DNA from: Oscillospiraceae bacterium
GTDB taxonomy: Bacteria > Bacillota > Clostridia > Oscillospirales > Ruminococcaceae
DNA: 16,134 bases
Direction: 5' to 3'
Assembly: GCA_014796735.1 (NCBI GenBank)
Contig: JAAVIG010000146.1
Span: 1 to 16,134, forward strand
Shown here: positions 6,981-13,940 of the stretch, one piece after another
How positions within the stretch are numbered: position 1 is the first letter of the stretch
Layout: the number at the start of each line of letters is the position of its first letter
Made by a program: the position numbers and the translations under genes
Notes under the pieces: generated by a model
Database searches by the model: none
The model's input: the letters and a program-made list of their open reading frames with translations, nothing else
Told to the model about the DNA's origin: nothing

Positions 6981-8264
6981 CTATGAATTTCTCAGGAAGA
7001 TTTTCGCAAGCTGATTCTTTTCCGACAGATTTCTTTTTGCGGGGCATACGAAAGAACAAGCGCCGCAGTTCATGCACAAATTGACCCTAAGCTTTTTCAG
7101 TCTTTCGGCGTCTCTGTTGTCATACGCCGATTCAAGCTCGGTAGGCATTAAGTTCATGGAGCAAGCTCTGACGCACCGTCCGCACCGAATACAGGGCGTA
7201 GGCTCCTGCCCCGCCGCGGTGCCCTCAAAGAACAAGACCGCGTTGTTGGTTTTCATAATAGGCATATCGGGATCGTAAACGCTGCTGCCCATCATGGGAC
7301 CGCCGAAAATGACTCTGTCGGGCTGCTTTCTTAAATTGGCGTATTTTAAAAGCTCGCTTAACTGCGTACCTATAGGTACAATAACGTTTCTCGGCTTATT
7401 TACGATATTTCCGTCCAAGGTAAGCCTGCGATTTATAAGCGGTACACCCGTTTTTATGTAATCGTAAATAAAGATTACCGAGGAGCAGTTCATCACAATA
7501 CAGTGAACGGACAAGGGAAGCTCGCCCTCCATAAGAGTACGTCCCGTGGCGTTATAAATTAACACCTTTTCCGCACCCTGCGGGTAAGAAGAAGGCAGCC
7601 TTTTGACGGTAATTCCCTTTTCCTTTTCGCAAAGCTCAGTCAGCTTGGATATAGCCTTTGATTTATCCGCCTCAACGCCGATACAGGCTTTGGGAACGTC
7701 GAGATACTTCATTATAAGCTTTATTCCGCCTATAAGCTTATCCGCGCTCTCCATGATCGCGCGGTAATCCGAGGTGATATAAGGCTCGCACTCCGCCGCG
7801 TTTACCAGCAGTGTATCAACACTTGAAGACTTCGGATCGAAATTAAGCTTTACATATGTGGGAAAACCCGCGCCGCCAAGTCCGACGCAGCCGCTGTTTT
7901 TAACGGCGGCAATAAAGCTTGCCCTGTCGTTTACCTCGGGAGGCACAACGCTTTCGTGAAGCTCCTGCTTGTTGGAGGTTTCTATAACAAGCGCGGTATT
8001 CCTCTTTCCCGCAATGTTGATAATATCCGTTATTTCCGTGACCTTACCGCTTATGCTGGCATGAACGGGCGCGGAGATAACGGCGTCGCTGCTGCCGATA
8101 AGCTGTCCCGTTTTGACCTCGTCGCCTACCTTGACAAGAGGGGTACAGGGCACTCCGCCGTGCTGGGACATGCTTATTACCACTTTGGGCGGCAGTAAAG
8201 GCTTTGTGGTTTGTGTTTCCGCGGAATTTTTAATATGCGGAAGCCGTATTGAATGTAAGCTCAT
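6981..8264 (-). CDS. rnfC: Rnf complex subunit C, NADH-binding FeS flavoprotein
   Basis: A peripheral subunit of 427 residues where NAD+ is reduced (or NADH oxidised). The order is an N-terminal barrel-sandwich domain, a nucleotide/flavin region with GLGGAGFPTYVKL and NAAECEPYI, a SLBB-like part, and two 4Fe-4S motifs. The motifs are CIRCGRCVRAC (C358, C361, C364, C368; followed by Ser where Pro is usual) and CMNCGACSFVCP (C397, C400, C403, C407). AAGGGAG lies 6 nt before the ATG. It is the first gene of the operon. The 113-base gap to the divergent sigK start must hold both promoters, but I see no convincing -35/-10 pair there. Confidence 0.96.
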   Translation of the reverse strand: MSLHSIRLPHIKNSAETQTTKPLLPPKVVISMSQHGGVPCTPLVKVGDEVKTGQLIGSSDAVISAPVHASISGKVTEITDIINIAGKRNTALVIETSNKQELHESVVPPEVNDRASFIAAVKNSGCVGLGGAGFPTYVKLNFDPKSSSVDTLLVNAAECEPYITSDYRAIMESADKLIGGIKLIMKYLDVPKACIGVEADKSKAISKLTELCEKEKGITVKRLPSSYPQGAEKVLIYNATGRTLMEGELPLSVHCIVMNCSSVIFIYDYIKTGVPLINRRLTLDGNIVNKPRNVIVPIGTQLSELLKYANLRKQPDRVIFGGPMMGSSVYDPDMPIMKTNNAVLFFEGTAAGQEPTPCIRCGRCVRACSMNLMPTELESAYDNRDAERLKKLRVNLCMNCGACSFVCPAKRNLSEKNQLAKIFLRNS

Positions 8265-8377
8265 AAAAAACTCCCTTGTAATTTTCGAAATTTATCACAA
8301 GCTGTAAAGAATAAACAGCCGATATAGCAAATAAATAATAATAGATTAAGGGTCATATGAAAAGGACGGTGCATTAT

Positions 8378-9085
8378 ATGTTTACGCTGATGATTCAAAC
8401 AGTATTAAAAAATCTGATGTTTTTTTTTTTTTTCCTTGACAGGACAAATAATTTCCCCAAGCCCCTGTCAAAAAAGGAAGAGCAGGAATGTATAAGACTT
8501 ATCGCTCAGGGTGACGAAAAAGCGAGAGAAAAACTGATCGAACACAATTTAAGGCTTGTCGCCTACATAGTGAAAAAGCATTATTCGGACTCCAACGAGC
8601 AGGAGGACTTAATCTCGATAGGCACGATCGGACTTATAAAAGCCGTTGAAACCTTTTCCGAGGACAAGAAAACCAACTTTTCAACCTATGCGGGAAAATG
8701 TATAGACAATCAGATCAAAATGTATTTTCGCAAGATAAAGCATAAGCAAAACGAAATGTATCTTGACGCACCGATAGAAATGGACAAAGAGGGCAATCCG
8801 CTCACCATTGCCGATATATTCAAGGATCTGACGGACGTTTCAAAGGAGGTAGACTTAAGGCTTGATCTGCAAAAGCTGTACCGTTACATAAACGAAAGTC
8901 TTGATGAAAGAGAAAAGATGATCCTTTGCAGCAGATACGGTCTGAGCTCCACAAAAGGAGTTCCCGACAAAGCCCTTACGCAGCGCGAGGTGGCGGAAAA
9001 GCTGCATATATCCCGCTCTTATGTAAGCCGCATAGAAAAAAAGGCGTTACAGAAATTAGCGGACAGGTTTGAGAAAAACGATTGA
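8378..9085 (+). CDS. sigK: Sporulation sigma factor of the pro-sigma-K type
   Basis: A sigma-70 family factor of 235 residues matching sigma-K, the late mother-cell sporulation sigma factor. A hydrophobic pro-sequence (MFTLMIQTVLKNLMFF...) runs into NNFPKPLSKKEE, as in known pro-sigma-K. Region 2 follows (HNLRLVAYIVKKH, EDLISIGTIGLIKAVETF, FSTYAGKCIDNQIKMYFRK), then region 4 (LDEREKMILCSRYGL and the helix-turn-helix TQREVAEKLHISRSYVSRIEKKALQKL). Sigma-K is activated in known systems by membrane cleavage of the pro-sequence. The ATG at 8378 fits the homologous N-terminus and has AAAAGGACGG upstream; an in-frame ATG at 8357 has poor spacing. The gene is not split by a skin-type element. Five Phe codons come from a 14-T run at 8420-8433. 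Sigma-E is the alternative assignment but fits less well. Confidence 0.9.
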   Translation: MFTLMIQTVLKNLMFFFFFLDRTNNFPKPLSKKEEQECIRLIAQGDEKAREKLIEHNLRLVAYIVKKHYSDSNEQEDLISIGTIGLIKAVETFSEDKKTNFSTYAGKCIDNQIKMYFRKIKHKQNEMYLDAPIEMDKEGNPLTIADIFKDLTDVSKEVDLRLDLQKLYRYINESLDEREKMILCSRYGLSSTKGVPDKALTQREVAEKLHISRSYVSRIEKKALQKLADRFEKND

Positions 9086-9267
9086 CCGCTGACGTCTCAT
9101 ATAAAATCTTCGCTTTCACATATTTTATTTTACTATTTTTTTCTCATATTGTCAACCATGTAAAATGCTTTTTTTAAAACAAATTTTTAACAATTAAGCA
9201 ATATGCATGCGTCATATTCAAGCATTTCTTTTTTAACGATTTGCAAAAGTGCTTTGTATGGTGCTTT

Positions 9268-9309
9268 AAAAAAATGGAGCTATGGACGTTATTCACGCCG
9301 CATAGCTCC
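9268..9309 (-). terminator. Intrinsic terminator of the ParB-like/kinase operon
   Basis: On the minus strand, GGAGCTATG and CATAGCTCC (9301-9309 and 9276-9284) form a perfect 9-bp stem over a 16-nt loop and are followed by A then TTTTTTT. It begins 14 bases after the stop of the 9323-9925 gene. On the plus strand the stem is followed only by CTT CCC TTTT, so it could weakly stop sigK transcripts too. Confidence 0.82.
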
Positions 9310-9322
9310 TTCCCTTTTGCTG

Positions 9323-9925
9323 CTAAATCCATTTTTTCAGATCATCGCTGCTGCATTTTCCGACTAAACATTCAACATTATTAAAGTGTTCGGGCACCAA
9401 TGCAAAGGCCGTTATTCTTAAATGTCCCTCTACAATAACAAAATGTTTTGAATCAGATGTCAATAAGATCGGTCTTGGAAATTTCCCGCCGCTTTTTATA
9501 AATTCCGCAGCTTTAACAAAGCCCGCATTGCTCTGATTATAAATTTCAATTCCGTTCAGGATCGTCTGTGCGGCAATCAAAGGTGAATGTGTTCCTTTCG
9601 ATAATTCGTTCCAGTAACTGTAATCAATGTATCTGATGCTGTTTAAATCATCACTCACAAAATTGCATAAGCACCATTGAATTTCGTTCGGAAAATCCTC
9701 AAATAATTCGCGGTTTAAGCCGTATCCCCGAAATTCTCCCAGCAGCTTTTTTCTTGCAATATTTTCATTAGTGTTATTCAAGTCGGCAGATAATATTATA
9801 CTCTCGTTCAGCAAAAGCTCTTTCATAACTTTTTTGATTTGTTCCGAAAATCTCTCGGAACTATATTCCGCCTTTAAAAATTCCGAAATCATTTCGTTCT
9901 CAGAGCTTGTTCTCAAAATGTTCAT
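9323..9925 (-). CDS. Protein of unknown function with a ParB-like C-terminal motif
   Basis: A 200-residue soluble protein. The C-terminal 60 residues read PRPILLTSDSKHFVIVEGHLRITAFAL, then VECLVGKCSSDDLKKW. The block VEGHLRITA resembles the EGHRR motif of the ParB/sulfiredoxin fold, and the LVG...W ending recurs in uncharacterised proteins that I recall as having an EGHVRLTA motif. The N-terminal 100 residues are charged and helical without a recognised domain. There is no signal peptide or membrane segment. Members of the broader fold bind nucleotides (ParB with CTP, SerK and sulfiredoxin with ATP), so nucleotide binding is a reasonable guess, not shown. The gene starts 15 bases after the kinase gene on the same strand, so the two are almost certainly co-transcribed. 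Confidence 0.75.
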   Translation of the reverse strand: MNILRTSSENEMISEFLKAEYSSERFSEQIKKVMKELLLNESIILSADLNNTNENIARKKLLGEFRGYGLNRELFEDFPNEIQWCLCNFVSDDLNSIRYIDYSYWNELSKGTHSPLIAAQTILNGIEIYNQSNAGFVKAAEFIKSGGKFPRPILLTSDSKHFVIVEGHLRITAFALVPEHFNNVECLVGKCSSDDLKKWI

Positions 9926-9940
9926 GTCACCGACTCCCCT

Positions 9941-10867
9941 CTATTGCAAATCCAAGCCGTCGAGATAGCTTTTTAAACGTTTTTCAATTTCTTTATCACC
10001 AATGCTTTTAAAAAAGAGCAGAGAATCCAAAGCGGAATAGATATGGAACGCGTTTTCAAAAGAAATAAATTCGGATTTGCGGTAAGCGGTACGGTAATGT
10101 TCCAAAAATGTACTTCTGAACAGTACAGAATCCTGCTCATTGTAATTCAGTTTCATCCAAAATGTCAATCGAGATATATCGGCCATCCAGTTGAACGCAA
10201 TCGCGTCGTCCCAGTCGATAAGCAATATTTCGCCGTTATCCCGCACAATTATATTTTTCTTTGACAAATCGCCATGACAAAGGACAGACGGTAAATCTTC
10301 AAAATCACGCATTGTGTTTAAAAGCTTATCTTTCATTTTTCTTAACCGTGTTTCTGAGATCGTTTCTTTTAATCCGTCATCTAATCTTTCAAATTCGTCC
10401 TCAAAGAAAGATGTCATGCTTTCATAACAGGCAATACCGCTGCCTATATATCCAAAGTTTTTAATTTTTATATTGTGAATGGAAGAAACCAGTTCCGCTA
10501 ATTTGACGTAAAGCTCAATTTCCCGCTCTCTGTCAAACAATGTTTTATCAGCCGATATTCCTTGTACCTCCCGCTCTATCAGATAACCGCCCGGGTATAT
10601 TTGATCATCTCGGCTATATGCGATCAGTTCGGCGCAGGGAATGTTATTCTGAGTTAAAGTCTGATTTACAAATTGGATTTTGCCGTTTTCGGGCCAGTCC
10701 GTGCTTCTGTATAATTTTAAAATATAACGCTTGTTCGATACAGTAAAGGAATATACGAAATTATTGGTAACATTTTCAAATTTTTTTATTTCCTCTGCGC
10801 AGCGGCCAAAATTGCTCTTAATTATTTGATCAACTGTTTCAAGCATTATATCGGTTTCTATACCCAT
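9941..10867 (-). CDS. APH-fold small-molecule kinase (aminoglycoside phosphotransferase-like)
   Basis: A 308-residue kinase of the APH/choline kinase fold. K51 in RYILKLYR is the expected ATP-binding lysine, YLIEREVQG forms the hinge region, the catalytic loop is HGDLSKKN (H198, D200, N205), and the metal-binding IDWDDA has D218. The substrate is unknown. APH-family kinases act on aminoglycosides, macrolides, choline, homoserine, hydroxyamino acids and others, and nothing here decides between them. GAGGAGGA lies a few bases before the ATG at 10867. The gene is preceded by a 15-codon upstream ORF and a strong promoter. It is followed by the ParB-like gene 15 bases later. Confidence 0.88.
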   Translation of the reverse strand: MGIETDIMLETVDQIIKSNFGRCAEEIKKFENVTNNFVYSFTVSNKRYILKLYRSTDWPENGKIQFVNQTLTQNNIPCAELIAYSRDDQIYPGGYLIEREVQGISADKTLFDREREIELYVKLAELVSSIHNIKIKNFGYIGSGIACYESMTSFFEDEFERLDDGLKETISETRLRKMKDKLLNTMRDFEDLPSVLCHGDLSKKNIIVRDNGEILLIDWDDAIAFNWMADISRLTFWMKLNYNEQDSVLFRSTFLEHYRTAYRKSEFISFENAFHIYSALDSLLFFKSIGDKEIEKRLKSYLDGLDLQ

Positions 10868-10890
10868 AAAATCCTCCTCTGTTGGAAGGA

Positions 10891-10938
10891 CTAAAAATAT
10901 ATAATCCTCCCAAGCTGTTTCAATGTTTGTTTATTCAT
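10891..10938 (-). CDS. 15-codon upstream ORF in the leader of the kinase operon
   Basis: The leader of the kinase mRNA holds ATG AAT AAA CAA ACA TTG..., encoding MNKQTLKQLGRIIYF and then TAG. It is preceded by AAAGGAGG, a near-ideal ribosome site and the strongest in the operon. It ends 23 bases before the kinase ATG. The reading frame differs from that of the kinase, so it is not an N-terminal extension. The peptide has no run of one amino acid. A role as a leader peptide controlling translation of the kinase is inferred from position and from the alternative pairings described in the findings. Confidence 0.55.
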   Translation of the reverse strand: MNKQTLKQLGRIIYF

Positions 10939-10988
10939 AATCAAAATACCTCCTTTCACCAAAATTTGCATATCATAATGCTTATATA

Positions 10989-11017
10989 ACTATATCATTT
11001 TTTTTGAGCCATGTCAA
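10989..11017 (-). promoter_or_regulatory. Sigma-A-type promoter of the kinase operon
   Basis: On the minus strand, TTGACA (11012-11017) and TATAGT (10989-10994) are separated by exactly 17 bases. The expected start of transcription is near 10982. This leaves a leader of about 115 bases that carries the 15-codon upstream ORF. Confidence 0.85.
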
Positions 11018-11036
11018 TGTTGGCGCGGTGCTTTTC

Positions 11037-11130
11037 ATACCAATCCCTTTTTGAACTGACGTAATACCCACAGTTCAAAAAGGGATTGCACACGAAACAC
11101 TAATCCCACAGTTTTAAAAGGGATTAGTAT
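11037..11130. repeat. Tandem palindromic element with four interchangeable arms
   Basis: Arm A (11041-11058) and arm B (11071-11088) form a perfect 18-bp inverted repeat over 12 bases. Arms C (ACTAATCCC, 11099-11107) and D (GGGATTAGT, 11120-11128) form a perfect 9-bp inverted repeat, also over 12 bases. B and D are themselves related (CAGTTCAAAAAGGGATTG versus CAGTTTTAAAAGGGATTAG). 11037-11051 also pairs with 11116-11130 at 14 of 15 positions. It lies in the 463-base gap between the kinase and glycosyltransferase starts, upstream of both promoters, so neither promoter would transcribe it. It resembles REP/BIME-like elements or a multi-site operator. The rest of that gap (11131-11260) shows nothing recognisable. 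Confidence 0.8.
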
Positions 11131-11265
11131 CACATACCGTTCATCGTACAATAGCGCAGCATGGTATAAACATTTACGTGAGCTTATAAGAAGATTTTCC
11201 GCCGCAAAATCAAAAAAATTTACAAAATCTTTACCGATTATTGCAAACAACGTTAATTCATACGC

Positions 11266-11294
11266 TTGACAAACCCCTTTATTGAAAGTATAAT
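11266..11294 (+). promoter_or_regulatory. Consensus sigma-A promoter of the glycosyltransferase operon
   Basis: TTGACA (11266-11271) and TATAAT (11289-11294) are separated by 17 bases, a perfect consensus promoter. Transcription should start near 11301. That places the ATG at 11298 outside the mRNA and supports translation from the ATG at 11331. Confidence 0.92.
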
Positions 11295-11330
11295 ATTATG
11301 TATAATTTTACAGATACTTTCGGAGGGAGA

Positions 11331-12359
11331 ATGGAAAAGAAAACCATAAACATGATGTCACAGGCTACCAGCGTAAAGGGGCAAGGCGTCGGCTCCGCCT
11401 ATATCGAGCAGGTCAGGCTTGTGAAAGAGGGCTTGTCGGACAAATTCGAGATTTTTGAAAACGCTCATATGGCGGCGGACATTACCCATTATCATACCTT
11501 TAACCCAACTTATTTCCTTTTAAAAAAGCTCAGGTGCAGAAAAGGCGCTTCGGTATGCTATGTGCATACCCTGCCCGAAACAATGGAAAAAAGCATAAAG
11601 CTGCCTAAGCTTGCCAAAAAAATATTTTATGCCTATATAATAAAATTTTATAAAATAATGGAGCATTTAGTAGTGGTGAATCCCTACTTTATTGAAGCTC
11701 TGAAAAATTACGGAATACCCGAAAGCAGGGTTACTTATATACCAAACTTTGTCGATACCGATCAGTTTCACCCCTTGTCCCAAGAGGAAAAGCTCAAGGC
11801 AAGGGAAGAGTTCGGACTTTCAAAGGATAAATTTACCGTTTTATGCGCGGGACAGTTACAGGTAAGAAAAGGAGCCTTTGATTTTTTAAAGTGCGCGGAG
11901 CAAATGCCCGACGTTCAGTTTGTATGGGCGGGAGGCTTCAGCTTTGGCATGATCTCCGACGGGTATAAGGAGCTTACTAAGGTGGTTGAAAATCCGCCGC
12001 ACAATGTAAAATTTTTGGGCATTGTGGAGCGTGAGGACATGAACAGGGTATATAACGCCGCTGACGTGATGTTCCTGCCATCATACGACGAGCTTTTTCC
12101 AATGACTATTCTGGAAGCTATGTGCGTAAACATACCTATTTTGCTCAGAGAGCTTCCCATATATGAAAATATACTGTTTGATTTCTATTATTCCGAAAAG
12201 GACGTTGAGGGCTTTGTTAAGGAGCTTAAACGGCTTCAAACGGACAAGGCATATTACACCCGCGGCGTGGAAGGCTCAGTAAAGGGCAACAGATTTTATG
12301 AAAAAAGCAATGTTCTGAAAATGTGGGACGAATTTTACACCTCGGTTTTGAAAAAATAG
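11331..12359 (+). CDS. GT4-family glycosyltransferase (GT-B fold)
   Basis: A 342-residue cytoplasmic or membrane-associated glycosyltransferase. The N-terminal half starts with SQATSVKGQGVGSAYIEQVRLVKEGL and YHTFNPTYF, typical of a Firmicutes GT4 group related to glycolipid (diacylglycerol) glucosyltransferases. VVVNPYFIEAL and YIPNFVDTDQF mark the interdomain region. The nucleotide-sugar half has GQLQVRKGAFDF and the EX7E motif (E254 and E262 in ELFPMTILEA). The ATG at 11331 follows GGAGGG and lies downstream of the predicted transcription start. The next gene, a flippase-like membrane protein, follows after 25 bases. The pair suggests assembly of a glycolipid or envelope glycan precursor; the sugar and acceptor are not known. 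Confidence 0.88.
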   Translation: MEKKTINMMSQATSVKGQGVGSAYIEQVRLVKEGLSDKFEIFENAHMAADITHYHTFNPTYFLLKKLRCRKGASVCYVHTLPETMEKSIKLPKLAKKIFYAYIIKFYKIMEHLVVVNPYFIEALKNYGIPESRVTYIPNFVDTDQFHPLSQEEKLKAREEFGLSKDKFTVLCAGQLQVRKGAFDFLKCAEQMPDVQFVWAGGFSFGMISDGYKELTKVVENPPHNVKFLGIVEREDMNRVYNAADVMFLPSYDELFPMTILEAMCVNIPILLRELPIYENILFDFYYSEKDVEGFVKELKRLQTDKAYYTRGVEGSVKGNRFYEKSNVLKMWDEFYTSVLKK

Positions 12360-12384
12360 GTGTGGACAATTTAGAGGAATTTTA

Positions 12385-13425
12385 ATGAATAAAAAAAGTA
12401 AAAAATTAAATCTGATAATATGCGGTATTGCGTTTGTGGTCATGATAGTGTATCTGTTATTTGTGGACGATCCCGTTGATATATGGAACGCGATTTGCAG
12501 CGCAAGCCACGGATATATGCTTCTTGCGGTGGGTTGTATGGCAATATATTGGCTTCTTGAATCCGTGAACCTCCATCTGGTCGCAAAAGAAGTCTACCCA
12601 AGGCAAAGATTCAAGGATAGCGTTTCCGTTTCGCTTATAGGACAGTACTTTAACTGCATTACTCCCTTTTCTTCGGGCGGACAGCCTATCCAAGCCTATT
12701 ATCTTATTAAGTTCGGCGTTCCCCTTGGCTCTGCCCTGACTGCGCTTTTGAGCAAATTCATAGTATATCAGGCAATGCTTACCGTTTTTTCGATCGTTAT
12801 ACTATTTTTTCGTTTAGGCTACGTTAGCGACACTAACCCTATGATGATGCCTCTTATAATAATCGGCTTCATTGTGAACTCGGCGGTTATAGCGGGACTT
12901 CTGATGTTAGCGTTTTTCAAAAAGCCTACAGTAAAGATCGCGCACTTTACCGTAAGGCTTCTCGGGAAACTGCGCATAATAAAAGATGTGGACGCAAGGC
13001 TGAAATTTATTGATGATGAAATGGAAATGTACTACAAAAACTTCCAGTTTATAAAAAAACGCCCCTTGTTAATATTGAAGCTTTGCTTCTTTACGATAAT
13101 TCAGCTTCTGGTATATTTTTGCATTTCCTATGTGATATACCTTGCTTTCGGCTTAAGCGGCACGGATTTTATCACGATTATTTCCTGTCAGGCGTTCGTA
13201 CTGATGATCTCCGCCTTTGTTCCCCTGCCGGGAGCGTTGGGAGCGGCGGAAGGAAGCTATGTATTGTTTTTCAAAAACATTTTTGGAAGCTTTGTGCATC
13301 TGTCTACCGTTATATGGAGATTTTTAACGTTCTATCTGGCTATAATAGTGGGTATGAGCGTATCACTGTTTGTTAACAGGAAAAATAATTTTTCGGATAA
13401 CGTTACCGAACCGGAAAAGAAATAA
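12385..13425 (+). CDS. Flippase-like membrane protein (lysylphosphatidylglycerol synthase TM family, UPF0104)
   Basis: A 346-residue integral membrane protein with about eight hydrophobic segments. It matches the membrane half of MprF (AglD/UPF0104 type) but lacks the lysyl-transferase domain. Diagnostic blocks are GQYFNCITPFSSGGQPIQAYYL-type residues near 90-112 and PLPGALGAAEGSY near 275-287. In MprF this part flips the modified lipid; in single-domain homologues it is thought to move lipids or lipid-linked sugars. AGAGGAA lies 8 nt before the ATG. It follows the GT4 gene by 25 bases in the same operon, so moving that enzyme's lipid-linked product is a reasonable inference. Confidence 0.87.
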   Translation: MNKKSKKLNLIICGIAFVVMIVYLLFVDDPVDIWNAICSASHGYMLLAVGCMAIYWLLESVNLHLVAKEVYPRQRFKDSVSVSLIGQYFNCITPFSSGGQPIQAYYLIKFGVPLGSALTALLSKFIVYQAMLTVFSIVILFFRLGYVSDTNPMMMPLIIIGFIVNSAVIAGLLMLAFFKKPTVKIAHFTVRLLGKLRIIKDVDARLKFIDDEMEMYYKNFQFIKKRPLLILKLCFFTIIQLLVYFCISYVIYLAFGLSGTDFITIISCQAFVLMISAFVPLPGALGAAEGSYVLFFKNIFGSFVHLSTVIWRFLTFYLAIIVGMSVSLFVNRKNNFSDNVTEPEKK

Positions 13426-13434
13426 ACAATTTTT

Positions 13435-13487
13435 AAAAAAACAAACAACCCTTCACTTAAAGCGATCGCCTTAACTAAAGGGTTGTT
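13435..13487 (-). terminator. Terminator of the SASP gene, possibly two-way
   Basis: AACAACCCTT (13444-13453) and AAGGGTTGTT (13478-13487) form a perfect 10-bp stem. The loop holds the palindrome GCGATCGC flanked by TTAA repeats. On the minus strand the stem is followed by TGTTTTTTT, a good U-tract for ending SASP transcripts. On the plus strand it is followed by CTTGTT, a poorer tract that may still end the flippase operon. Confidence 0.8.
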
Positions 13488-13504
13488 CTTGTTATCTGCT
13501 AAAG

Positions 13505-13687
13505 TTACTTAGCGCCGTTTTCGTAGGATTCGATCATTTTCTTAACCATCTGACCACCTACGGAGCCTACCTGCTTAGCGGTAAGGTCGCCGTTGTAACC
13601 GTGATCTTTAAGAGGTACTCCTACTTCATTTGCAGCCTGCATCTTGATAGAATCAAGAGCGGCGGTCTTGCTTTTATTACTTGCCAT
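13505..13687 (-). CDS. Alpha/beta-type small acid-soluble spore protein
   Basis: A 60-residue DNA-binding protein that coats and protects spore DNA and is degraded at germination. The C-terminal half YNGDLTAKQVGSVGGQMVKKMIESYE is the family signature (given here across residues 31-56). The segment IKMQAANEVGV corresponds to the site cut by the germination protease GPR, with AAN in place of the more usual ASE. GGAGG lies 8-9 bases before the ATG at 13687. Such genes are normally under sigma-G in the forespore, but no convincing sigma-G promoter could be picked out upstream. A terminator follows. The gene is convergent with the flippase operon. Confidence 0.95.
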   Translation of the reverse strand: MASNKSKTAALDSIKMQAANEVGVPLKDHGYNGDLTAKQVGSVGGQMVKKMIESYENGAK

Positions 13688-13900
13688 TTTGCTATTCCTC
13701 CATTTAATAAAAATGAAATTATCAATGTTAATTACCTAATGGTATTTACAAGGTTTTTTTACCCTTGTGCTAATATTATTGCTCCCGATAAAATCAATAT
13801 GTAAGGAAATTTTTTAAAGGATTTCTAATTTATGTCAGTTGACTTTCTTCGGAGGTTAATAATATCATTTACGGCAATTCAAGAAAAATTACAATACCTA

Positions 13901-13928
13901 TTGACAATTTTTAAAAAAATGATATAAT
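13901..13928 (+). promoter_or_regulatory. Consensus promoter of the TetR/ABC operon
   Basis: TTGACA (13901-13906) and TATAAT (13923-13928) are separated by 16 bases. Transcription is expected near 13935, directly upstream of the palindromic operator. The stretch between the SASP gene and this promoter (13688-13900) holds the SASP ribosome site and nothing else I can support. Confidence 0.88.
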
Positions 13929-13940
13929 TAAAACAGTTGA

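Noticed and set aside
9252..9263. CTTTGTATGGTG shared with one arm of the 3030-3075 hairpin
   Set aside because: A 12-base match is expected several times by chance in 16 kb, and the flanks do not match or fold.
11035..11250. 71-codon open frame on the minus strand between the kinase and glycosyltransferase genes
   Set aside because: It runs through the tandem palindrome, has no family resemblance and no good ribosome site, and its predicted protein is partly made of the repeat arms.
11298..11330. Upstream ATG that would lengthen the glycosyltransferase by 11 residues
   Set aside because: It lies only 3 bases after the -10 box, so upstream of the expected transcription start. The ATG at 11331 has its own GGAGGG and fits the family N-terminus.
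13688..13760. Sigma-G promoter upstream of the SASP gene
   Set aside because: Expected biologically, but no pair of boxes with the right spacing and bases could be identified with confidence.
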